Assembly (NCBI GenBank): GCA_937864225.1
Contig: CALMJK010000004.1
Location: 263,949 to 327,948 of the forward strand
DNA from: an uncultured bacterium
Lineage (GTDB): Bacteria > Krumholzibacteriota > Krumholzibacteriia > LZORAL124-64-63
Direction of reading: 5' to 3'
Length of the DNA: 64,000 nt
Shown: one piece after another, positions 45,296 to 52,696 of the stretch
How positions within the stretch are numbered: the stretch's first letter is position 1
Layout of the letters: the number at the start of each line of letters is the position of its first letter
Position numbers and translations under genes: made by a program
Notes under the pieces: generated by a model
The model's input: only the letters and a program-made list of their open reading frames with translations
Databases searched by the model: none
Told to the model about the DNA's origin: nothing

Positions 45296-45303
45296 TATAT
45301 TTG
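45296..45303 (+). promoter_or_regulatory. -10-like element before glnA
   Basis: GACTATATTTG: TATATTTG at 45296-45303 matches TAnnTTTG, the Bacteroidetes-type -7 box. Nearly the same word precedes icd. It is 73 bases before the glnA ATG. Confidence 0.4.
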
Positions 45304-45375
45304 TCCGCGGCGAATCCGCACGCGCCTGCTGGCCGCCGCGCCGGCAAGCGCGAAAACGGGAGCAGGAGGCATCGC

Positions 45376-46761
45376 ATGCCGAGAGAAAAATTGAACGAGA
45401 AGTTCGCGCAGGTGCGCCAGGACGCGACGGCGCGCGGCGTGGAGTTCGTCGATCTCAAGGCGCTGGATCTGACGGGGCGACTGCATCACCTGTCGCTGCC
45501 GTTCGAAAGGTTTGGGCCGCAGATCCTGAGCGAGGGCATAGGTTTCGACGGGTCGAGCTACGGTTTTCTCAAGGTGGAGAACAGCGACATGGTGCTGATC
45601 CCCGACTTGGCCACCGCAGCCATCGACCCCTTCCGCGAGCGCCCCACGCTGACGATGTTCGCGGAGGTGCGTCTGGTCGACTCTCAGCGCACCCGTTTCG
45701 CGCAGGACGGCCGCACGATCGTCGCGGCGGCGGAACAGGCGCTTCGCGATCTGGACCTGGCCGATCGCTCCTACTGGGCTCCGGAGTACGAGTTCTACAT
45801 TTTCGACGCCGCCGATTTTGCCTCGAACGTGAACGAGGCGCGCTTCTCCGTGACGAGCCCGGAGAGGTTCTTCCAGAACGCCTACCACGCCTGCAATCCG
45901 CACGATGTCTACGACGATTTCCGGGACGAGGCCGTGCAGTTGATGCGCGATTTCGGCATCCCGATCCGCTACCACCACCACGAAGTGGGGGCGGCCGGCC
46001 AGCAGGAGATCGAGGCCTGGTTCGCCGATCTGCCCACGACCGCCGACCAGGCCGTGCTGGTGAAGTACATCCTCTCCAACCTGGCCAACCGCCACGGCTT
46101 GCGCGTGACCTTCATGCCCAAGCCGCTCTACGACAACGCGGGGTCCGGTTGGCACCTGCACCAGTTCCTGGTCAAGGATGGGCGCAACATCTTCAACGAC
46201 CCCGCGGGGTACGCCGGGCTTTCGCGCACCGCGCTGCACTACATCGGCGGCATTCTGCGCCACAGCCCCGCGCTCTGCGCGTTCACCAACCCGAGCACCA
46301 ATTCCTACAAACGGCTGGTGCCCGGCTTCGAAGCTCCCACCGTGCGCACGTTCGGCCGCTCGAATCGCGGCGCGGCCATCCGGGTGCCCAGTTACGTCGC
46401 GGATCCGGAGTTCCGCCGCATCGAGTACCGTCCGCCCGATTTCACGTGCAGCCCATACCTGTGCATGGCGGCCATCCTGATGGCCGGGATCGACGGCGTC
46501 GTGCATGAGATCGATCCCGAGGCGGCCGGCTTCCATCCCGAAGACGCCCCGTCGCCAGACCGGCAGAAGACCGCGGACTTCCTGCCGCGCTCGCTCGACG
46601 ACGCCCTCGACGCGCTGGCCTCGGATCACCAATTTTTGCTGGTCAACGGGGTTTTCCCCGAGGCGCTCATCCATCGCTGGATAGAGATCAAGCGGAGCGA
46701 GATCATGGCGATCAACCGGAGACCACATCCGTACGAGTTCACGATGTATTTCGATCTGTGA
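45376..46761 (+). CDS. glnA: Glutamine synthetase type I
   Basis: This 461-residue enzyme makes glutamine from glutamate, ammonia and ATP. It shows F-D-G-S-S near residue 56, the metal-binding E-Y-E-F-Y-I-F, H-H-E-V-G-A-A-G-Q-Q-E-I, the G-S-G-W-H-L-H-Q block and N-R-G-A-A-I-R-V-P. No N-L-Y-D-L-P-P adenylylation site is visible near the C-terminus, so adenylyl control is unlikely and feedback or transcriptional control is more probable. ATG at 45376 has AGCAGGAGG upstream. It is transcribed alone and convergent with the CorA-like gene. Confidence 0.94.
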   Translation: MPREKLNEKFAQVRQDATARGVEFVDLKALDLTGRLHHLSLPFERFGPQILSEGIGFDGSSYGFLKVENSDMVLIPDLATAAIDPFRERPTLTMFAEVRLVDSQRTRFAQDGRTIVAAAEQALRDLDLADRSYWAPEYEFYIFDAADFASNVNEARFSVTSPERFFQNAYHACNPHDVYDDFRDEAVQLMRDFGIPIRYHHHEVGAAGQQEIEAWFADLPTTADQAVLVKYILSNLANRHGLRVTFMPKPLYDNAGSGWHLHQFLVKDGRNIFNDPAGYAGLSRTALHYIGGILRHSPALCAFTNPSTNSYKRLVPGFEAPTVRTFGRSNRGAAIRVPSYVADPEFRRIEYRPPDFTCSPYLCMAAILMAGIDGVVHEIDPEAAGFHPEDAPSPDRQKTADFLPRSLDDALDALASDHQFLLVNGVFPEALIHRWIEIKRSEIMAINRRPHPYEFTMYFDL

Positions 46762-46807
46762 AAGGATCCGGCGCGCGGCCGGCGGCGCGCAACGGGCGCC
46801 GCCGCGC

Positions 46808-47728
46808 TCAGAGCTTCTTGTAGCGCCAGACCAGGAGCAGGGCCACGCAGGAGGCGGCGGCCAGGCCCAGGATGACGAAGAACGCCTCGGGCCTGCTCCC
46901 CAGGCCCCAGGGGTAGCGCACGTTCATCGAAAAGGCGCTCACCACCAAGTTCGGCATCATGATCCCGATCGTGATGATGTTCAGCGTCTTCATGAGCACG
47001 TTCAGGTTGTTGTTCACGATCGAGGCGCGAGCATCCATGAGGCCGGACAGCACGTTCGAGTAGATCTCCGCCTGCCGATAGCATTGGTTGTTGTCGACGT
47101 AGATGTCGTCGAGAACCTCGATTTCTTCCTGTGTGAAACCGATCTTCCCGGCGTTGTTCTTGAGTTTTTCGATCAGCACGCCGTTGGCGTAGATCGCGTT
47201 CAGGTAGTAGACGAGGCTCTTGCCCAGCGTGAACAGATTCAACAAGTACCGATTCTCCATCGAGGTGCGCAGCTTTTCCTCGAGGTCGTCGGAGATCATG
47301 TTGATGGCCTTCAAGTGACCCAGGAAATGAGTGATCGACTGGTAGATCACTCGCAACGCGAAGTGGGTGACCGAGCGGATTCGCAGGAACGGACGGCCGT
47401 CGAAGAGGTCGTCCGTCTCTCCCGCGACCAGCACGACGCGATCCTTGAATAAGAAGATTCCCAGCGAAGACACCTTCAGCGGGAATTCCTCGTCCGCGGA
47501 ATAGTTGCGCGGGCGCTTCAGGATGATCGCCGTGTGGTTGGGCTCGAACTCGAGACGGGGCAGTTCGTCGGGATCCTGTGCCGAACTCAGCGTGTGCTCG
47601 TCGATCTGCAGGTGGTCGATGAGATGGCGCGTCTCCGTCTCATCCGGCTTGATGTAAAACTCGATCGGGCAGTCCTGACCCTCGTCCGGCACCACGCGCC
47701 CTTCGCGCAGGACATAGCTTCTGAGCAT
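46808..47728 (-). CDS. CorA-family divalent cation transporter
   Basis: This 306-residue protein has a large cytosolic N-terminal domain, a long coiled stalk helix and two C-terminal membrane segments (about 262-281 and 287-303). CorA channels carry Mg2+, Co2+ or related ions as pentamers. The usual loop motif G-M-N after the first membrane helix is S-M-N here (S-A-F-S-M-N-V), a variation that could affect selectivity. The C-terminus ends in the basic R-Y-K-K-L usual for the family. It is convergent with glnA. Confidence 0.87.
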   Translation of the reverse strand: MLRSYVLREGRVVPDEGQDCPIEFYIKPDETETRHLIDHLQIDEHTLSSAQDPDELPRLEFEPNHTAIILKRPRNYSADEEFPLKVSSLGIFLFKDRVVLVAGETDDLFDGRPFLRIRSVTHFALRVIYQSITHFLGHLKAINMISDDLEEKLRTSMENRYLLNLFTLGKSLVYYLNAIYANGVLIEKLKNNAGKIGFTQEEIEVLDDIYVDNNQCYRQAEIYSNVLSGLMDARASIVNNNLNVLMKTLNIITIGIMMPNLVVSAFSMNVRYPWGLGSRPEAFFVILGLAAASCVALLLVWRYKKL

Positions 47729-47874
47729 GGTGGCCTCCCCGGCGTGGGGTTCTCGAGGTCCAGGCGCGCTCGGCGCGCGGTCCGTGGCCGCGAGCGCGCG
47801 CGACAGGGAATCTGCCCCATGTCGCGTCCGAAGTCAAAGCCCGAAGACGGTCTCGATCCCGCGCCCAGACCGGC

Positions 47875-48309
47875 TCAAGCGGTTTCGGGATCCGGGCGTC
47901 CCCGCGCCTGCTTCCGCGCGGCCCTGCCCCTCTTCTGGCGCAGGCGGCGCTCGCGGGAGGCGGACGAGGGCGCCGTGGCCACCCGTGAGCGGCGGCAAGC
48001 CAGGGCGGCGCGAAGCAGGGCGGCGAAGCGCGCCAGCAGCAGGACCCGGTTGCGGTGTTGGCTGCGCTCCGTCGCGCACGTCAGGACCAACTCGCCCTCC
48101 CGGTTGACGCGGCGGCCGAGGCGAGCGCGCAACCGCTCGCGCAGGGCCGGGGTCAGCGAGGCGGAGTTTTCCATGTCCCAGCGCAACTCCACGCGCGTGT
48201 CGGTCGTGTTCACGTGCTGCCCACCCGGTCCGGAGGCTCGCGAAGCCCGAAAGCGCAACTCCGCCGCGCGCACGCTCAGGTCGGGAGTGATCACCACGTC
48301 CTCTGTCAC
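47875..48309 (-). CDS. arfB: Alternative ribosome-rescue factor, ArfB/YaeJ type
   Basis: ArfB hydrolyses peptidyl-tRNA on stalled ribosomes. The 144-residue protein has the catalytic G-P-G-G-Q at residues 27-31 with H-V-N-T-T-D-T-R following, and a basic C-terminal tail (K-R-G-R-A-A-R-K-Q-A-R) that in this family enters the mRNA channel. GTG at 48309 overlaps the stop of the deacetylase gene. It is the last gene of the PNAG-like operon, an unexpected partner probably explained by co-transcription alone. Confidence 0.88.
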   Translation of the reverse strand: MTEDVVITPDLSVRAAELRFRASRASGPGGQHVNTTDTRVELRWDMENSASLTPALRERLRARLGRRVNREGELVLTCATERSQHRNRVLLLARFAALLRAALACRRSRVATAPSSASRERRLRQKRGRAARKQARGRPDPETA

Positions 48310-49364
48310 GGGCGCGCCTCGGCCGGCTGGGGACGATCGATCGCCGGGGGCAGCAGGTCGAACAGCGCCGCCGGCGTTGTCTTGGCCGTCATCGCGTAGC
48401 GTCCGATGTGCCAGGATGTCCCGTTCTCGCGCCAGGCCCACGGCTTGAGGCTGAGCGACCCGGTGAAGCCGCAAGCCGAGGCCACGCTGTCCAGCGCCGC
48501 GGACGCGAATCCGTACGGCCAGGCCACGAAGCCCGGGGGGCGTCCGGTGTGTGTCTCGATCGCGCGACGGCTCTGCCACAGATCGCGCGCGACGGGCGAG
48601 TAGAAACCGCCCGGGAGCCGACGCCCGGCGGCCTCGCCGGCGTTCGCCGCCGAGTCCGCCGCCGCCAGCCGCCGCGGCTGCAGAAAGACCGGCTCGTAAC
48701 CGTGGGGACCAGGCACCTTCCAGTGGAGATCGTGGGTGTGCGACTCTACGATGACGGCGCCCGAGGCGCTCATCTCGTTCAGCTGGCTCCACGTGCACAG
48801 GCGCAACCCATTCCATTCCTGTCCCACGCGCGCGGTCGGCACGAACAGGTGGGCACGGACCCCCTGCCGCTTGAGGACTGGCCAGGCCAGCGAGTAAACG
48901 CTCTCGTCGGCGTCGTCGATGGTTATCACGACCGCGGGGTTCGGCAGCGGACGGCCCGCTCGCACGATCTCGTGCACCTCGTCCAGCGTCAGGAACCGCG
49001 TTCCCTTCTCGCGCAGCAACCGCAGGTGACGCTCGAACTCACCGATCGGGATCGTCCAGAAATCTCGCACGCCCAGCGTGGGCAGGTTCAGCACGACCGC
49101 CCCGACCACACGCGCCGCATAAACCGCCGACCACGCCGGGCGAAAGTAGTGGTAGCAGAGCACCGGCACGCCGTTGGTCTCGTCCAGCGGCGCCTCGCGC
49201 GGCGGTTCCGATGGTTCGTCGAGTTGATGCGCTCGGCGGTCGGTCTCGGTGTTCAGGCGTTCGGCGCTGTCCGTCCAGATCAGGGTGGCGATCAGCGCGG
49301 CCAGGGCGACAGCGCCGGCCGCCGCGGCCAGCCGCGCCTGGACCTTCTGGTTGCGCGCGGCCAT
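48306..49364 (-). CDS. PgaB-like polysaccharide N-deacetylase
   Basis: This 352-residue protein has a membrane anchor (about 12-29) and a NodB-type deacetylase domain. Metal and catalytic motifs are V-V-I-T-I-D-D-A-D-E (about 142-151) and S-H-T-H-D-L-H-W. It resembles the deacetylase half of PgaB/IcaB that partly deacetylates poly-N-acetylglucosamine in the periplasm. It lacks PgaB's C-terminal glycoside hydrolase domain. It follows the outer-membrane TPR-barrel gene by 12 bases. Confidence 0.83.
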   Translation of the reverse strand: MAARNQKVQARLAAAAGAVALAALIATLIWTDSAERLNTETDRRAHQLDEPSEPPREAPLDETNGVPVLCYHYFRPAWSAVYAARVVGAVVLNLPTLGVRDFWTIPIGEFERHLRLLREKGTRFLTLDEVHEIVRAGRPLPNPAVVITIDDADESVYSLAWPVLKRQGVRAHLFVPTARVGQEWNGLRLCTWSQLNEMSASGAVIVESHTHDLHWKVPGPHGYEPVFLQPRRLAAADSAANAGEAAGRRLPGGFYSPVARDLWQSRRAIETHTGRPPGFVAWPYGFASAALDSVASACGFTGSLSLKPWAWRENGTSWHIGRYAMTAKTTPAALFDLLPPAIDRPQPAEARP

Positions 49365-49376
49365 GCGGTCTCCCGG

Positions 49377-50750
49377 TCAGAAAAATCCGCGCAGCGCCAG
49401 CCCGATGAAGTCGCGGCTGTAACCGCCCGCGCTGGCCAGACGCGATCGCGCGTGGCCGCCCTCAAGCGCGAGATAAGCGCCGGGAGCGCAGCGCCAGCCG
49501 ACGCGCGCGGACCAGCCGCCCACCGTCGTGGCCTCGGCGCCCGATTCGGTTTCACGCCCGAGCCGGCCCGCCGCGCGCACCAGCCAACGCGCGCCCTGCG
49601 TCTGGGCCGACGCCTCAAGGCTGGCATTGCGCATCCAGTCGGGGCTCCAGTAGCCGCTGCCGGGCGCGTCGCAGTCCAGCCACGTGAAGGAGGGGCCGGC
49701 GGCCAGCGCGACGCGGCCCTCGTGCCGCCACAGCAGCCGCGCGGTGGCGAGCCAGCGCCGGTTGTCGTCGCCGTACCAGCCTCGCGCGCAACTGGCGCCC
49801 AGCGACCAGCGCGGCGCCAGGCGCCAGTCGGTCGAGAGCGAGCCCTGCGCCAGGGCGATTTCCCTGGCCAGGGCCGAGATCGTCTCCAGCGGTTGCCGGT
49901 TCGCGCCCAGGTCCAAGCGCAGGTTCGACCGCGCGTGCCACGTCAGCCAGGCATCGCCGCCGGGCGAGGTCCAGCGCAGCGGCCCGGCGTCGAGGGCACC
50001 CGGCACCGGCTCGGCGCTGCGCAGGTGATCCACCCACGCGTGCGCATGCAGGCTCCACGTGGACGCCAGCGGCGTGATGAGCCCGGCGCCCAGGCGCCAG
50101 GCCGTGAGCGCCGGCATGCCGTCTTGACTGTACCGGCGGTATGACGGGGCCGCCTGCACCAGCCGCGACGGCGCGGCCTCCCAGGTCGCCCTGGCGCCGA
50201 CGCGCAGGATCTCCAACTCGTCCGAGTCGCGGCAGAAATCGACGCCGGCTTGGCCGGGCACGTCGTAGCCGTCGAGCACGGTGATGGCGAAGGAGCCCAC
50301 GTCGCGCGGCTCGCCCGGGCTGCTCTCGAGGGCACGCAGGCCGCGCCACCCCTCCCGCAGGCGATTGTCCCAGATCAGACTGCGCGCCAGGCCCAGGCGC
50401 GCTTCGCGGTCCGCCGGATCGGCCGCCGACAGCTCGCGATAAAGGGCGATGGCCGCGTCCTGTTGGCCGCTCCAGCTCAGGGCCAGGGCCAGGCCGCGGC
50501 GCGCGGCGCGGTCGTCGCGGCCCGCGGTCGTGGCCAGCCAGGCGCGAAAGAGCGGAACGGCCTCGCGCGCGCGATCGCTCCACAGCAGCCGCCACGCCGC
50601 GTCGAGGCGGTCCGCGGCCGCGTCTCGCTCCGCGAGAAGGCTCGCGGTCGTGTCGGCCGGCGCCGCTTCGTCGGCCGCCCGCACGGCCAGCGGCCCCGCG
50701 AGGGCGACGACCAGCATCGCGGCATGGAAGATCGGGTCGCGCAGTCGCAT
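49377..50750 (-). CDS. PgaA-like TPR plus outer-membrane beta-barrel protein
   Basis: This 457-residue protein has a signal peptide (about 1-25), TPR-like repeats (about 40-150) and a C-terminal region of alternating strands ending in Phe, as expected of an outer-membrane barrel. PgaA, the exporter of poly-N-acetylglucosamine, has the same layout but is nearly twice as long, mainly in TPRs. It starts two bases after the pgaC-like stop, with CGGGAG as the ribosome site. Sequence recognition of the barrel is weak; operon position carries much of the call. Confidence 0.68.
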   Translation of the reverse strand: MRLRDPIFHAAMLVVALAGPLAVRAADEAAPADTTASLLAERDAAADRLDAAWRLLWSDRAREAVPLFRAWLATTAGRDDRAARRGLALALSWSGQQDAAIALYRELSAADPADREARLGLARSLIWDNRLREGWRGLRALESSPGEPRDVGSFAITVLDGYDVPGQAGVDFCRDSDELEILRVGARATWEAAPSRLVQAAPSYRRYSQDGMPALTAWRLGAGLITPLASTWSLHAHAWVDHLRSAEPVPGALDAGPLRWTSPGGDAWLTWHARSNLRLDLGANRQPLETISALAREIALAQGSLSTDWRLAPRWSLGASCARGWYGDDNRRWLATARLLWRHEGRVALAAGPSFTWLDCDAPGSGYWSPDWMRNASLEASAQTQGARWLVRAAGRLGRETESGAEATTVGGWSARVGWRCAPGAYLALEGGHARSRLASAGGYSRDFIGLALRGFF

Positions 50751-50752
50751 CG

Positions 50753-52012
50753 TCACTCCCGGATCGGCTTCCATTGCGTCACGCGGGTCTTCTGTCGGTT
50801 CACGAACAGGCCCTTGGGCGCGGTGCAGACGGTGATGATCGCCATCAGTATCCAGTACAGCAGCGGATAGAAAACGGCCACGATATAGTAGCGGCCAAGG
50901 CCGCGGTCATACTTGCGGTCGAGCAGCACGCCGGTCAACAGTTGGAGCAGGCACACGGTGCCGATGATCATGCCCCAGAAGTTGGGAATCGGCGAGGCTC
51001 CCACCGGCGGATAGCCCACCATATAGGAGCCGACCCAGATTCCGGTCAAGATGACGTAGTCATAGGCCCAAGCCACCGACAGCAGCGCCTCGGCCAGCAC
51101 GGGCCAGAGGCGCCGGTGGCGCCATCTCAGGGCCGTGCGGCCGTAGCGCACGAGCACCTGGCTCAAACCGAGCGCCCAGCGCCGCCGCTGCCGCCAGAGT
51201 CCGGCCAGCGACTGAGGTACCCTCATCCACATGATGGCGCGGGGCTCGTAGCGCACGTCCCAGTGTTGCAGTTGAAGGCGCCAGGTCAGGTCGATGTCTT
51301 CGGTCGCCATCTCGGGTCTGTACCCGCCGACGTCCAGCAGCGCGTCGCGCCGGAAGGCGCCCACGACGCCCGACATGGTCAGGATGCGCCCCCAGATGCG
51401 TTGGGCCCGCTTGAGCAGCGAGATGATCGAAGTGAACTCGATCGCCTGCAGCTTGGCCAAGAAGGAGTCGCGGTTGGCGACGCGGGGATTCCCGGTCACG
51501 GCCGCGACACGCGGCGACCGGAAGTGGGGCACGAGGAATTTGAGCGCGTCCGGATTGGGCACCGCGTCGGCGTCCATGACCAGGATCACGTCCCCGCGCG
51601 TGAGCGGGAGGGCGTCGTTGAGGGCCATCGCCTTGCCCTCGTTCAGATGCTTGCGCACGAGACGCACCCGCCCGTCGCGCACGAAGGGGAGGATCGCGGC
51701 CAGCGTGCCGTCGGTCGAACAGTCGTCCACCACGACGACTTCGAAGTCGGGATAGTCGAGCTTCAGCACGCCCGCGAGCGTGTCCGCGATATTCGCCTGC
51801 TCGTTGTAGGCGGGGATGAGCACGGACACCGGCGGCGGGCGGTCGAGCGCGTAGAAGGCCGAGTGATCTCCGGTCTCGCGGCGGAGCCAGTAGATCAGGG
51901 CCGTCACGATCCACATGAGACTGGTGCCGATCGGGTACCAGGCGAAGAACACCAGCAACGCCAGGTAGACCGTCGTGTGTTCGAAGCGGACGAGCAGCGA
52001 GTACAGATCCAT
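50753..52012 (-). CDS. pgaC: Poly-N-acetylglucosamine synthase-like glycosyltransferase (PgaC/IcaA)
   Basis: This family-2 processive glycosyltransferase of 419 residues has an N-terminal membrane segment and a cytosolic GT-A domain. Motifs are L-I-P-A-Y-N-E, V-V-D-D-C-S-T-D-G, V-M-D-A-D-A, D-I-D-L-T-W-R and Q-R-R-R-W, in the order required for cellulose/PNAG-type synthases. Further C-terminal membrane helices follow. Such enzymes polymerise UDP-GlcNAc and export the chain. Its neighbours (PgaD-, PgaA- and PgaB-like) support PNAG or a similar exopolysaccharide. Confidence 0.88.
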   Translation of the reverse strand: MDLYSLLVRFEHTTVYLALLVFFAWYPIGTSLMWIVTALIYWLRRETGDHSAFYALDRPPPVSVLIPAYNEQANIADTLAGVLKLDYPDFEVVVVDDCSTDGTLAAILPFVRDGRVRLVRKHLNEGKAMALNDALPLTRGDVILVMDADAVPNPDALKFLVPHFRSPRVAAVTGNPRVANRDSFLAKLQAIEFTSIISLLKRAQRIWGRILTMSGVVGAFRRDALLDVGGYRPEMATEDIDLTWRLQLQHWDVRYEPRAIMWMRVPQSLAGLWRQRRRWALGLSQVLVRYGRTALRWRHRRLWPVLAEALLSVAWAYDYVILTGIWVGSYMVGYPPVGASPIPNFWGMIIGTVCLLQLLTGVLLDRKYDRGLGRYYIVAVFYPLLYWILMAIITVCTAPKGLFVNRQKTRVTQWKPIRE

Positions 52013-52013
52013 C

Positions 52014-52388
52014 TCAGTCGCCCCCCGCGATGCTGCCGGGGTCGACCGGGTCGTAGACCTTCTGGTCGCCGGACACCCTGATCTCGACGGCGCGCGCCTC
52101 GCGCAGGGCGGCGAGACCGGGCATGAGCACGGCCCGCCCCAGCGTGTCGGCGTGGAGTTGCTCGGGCGCGGCGGCCCGCGCCGTGCTGCGGCGATTGCGC
52201 CGTCCCCGGCGCAGGTTGTGGGCGATCCACCAGAGCGTGACGATCGTTCCGCTCACCACCAAGACCGACAGGACCTGCGCGGCGAGGATCGTGCCCCGGG
52301 TGATGGGCTCGTTGGTGACGATATCCCAGTACCAGGCGAACACCACCCACAGGGCGATGGACACCAGCACGTGCAGGAGCGTTCGCAT
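52014..52388 (-). CDS. PgaD-like small membrane protein
   Basis: This 124-residue protein has two membrane segments (about 4-22 and 32-55) followed by a basic cytosolic tail, like PgaD, which assists PgaC and binds c-di-GMP. ATG at 52388 has GGAGG at 8 bases. One base separates its stop from the pgaC-like start. Sequence similarity to PgaD is weak, so the call rests on topology and position. Confidence 0.65.
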   Translation of the reverse strand: MRTLLHVLVSIALWVVFAWYWDIVTNEPITRGTILAAQVLSVLVVSGTIVTLWWIAHNLRRGRRNRRSTARAAAPEQLHADTLGRAVLMPGLAALREARAVEIRVSGDQKVYDPVDPGSIAGGD

Positions 52389-52582
52389 CCGTGGCCTCCG
52401 GCGCGATGCAGGCCGGGGTTCTCCTCGCGCGAGGGCGCGGTTCCGGCCGCCCTTCCTATTCGACCGCCGTCGCGCCAGGTGTAGAAAAATCGCCTGGCCG
52501 GCCCGTCTGGATCCCGGATCGCCGAAGTTTGCCTTGCGCCGGTCGCGACCGTCGCCGGCTTCGGCCCAGGACATGCCGGCGG

Positions 52583-52611
52583 TTGACGGAACTTACTCCT
52601 GCGAATACACT
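52583..52611 (+). promoter_or_regulatory. Promoter of alaS
   Basis: TTGACG (52583-52588) and TACACT (52606-52611) with 17-base spacing, 85 bases before the GTG start. Close to the sigma70 consensus and like the asnB promoter. Confidence 0.6.
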
Positions 52612-52696
52612 TGCGCGTTCGCTGGTCAGCGTGCCCGGAGGCCGGAGCGGTTCGCGCCCCGCCGCGCGGCGCGCTTTGCGCGGAAGGTCGATCATC

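Noticed and set aside
45240-45375. Sigma54 promoter before glnA
   Set aside because: I could not find a TGGCAC-N5-TTGC arrangement in this gap.
52391-52696. N-terminal extension of alanyl-tRNA synthetase by about 100 residues
   Set aside because: The extension is low-complexity and crosses the promoter TTGACG/TACACT; the GTG at 52697 matches the usual AlaRS start.
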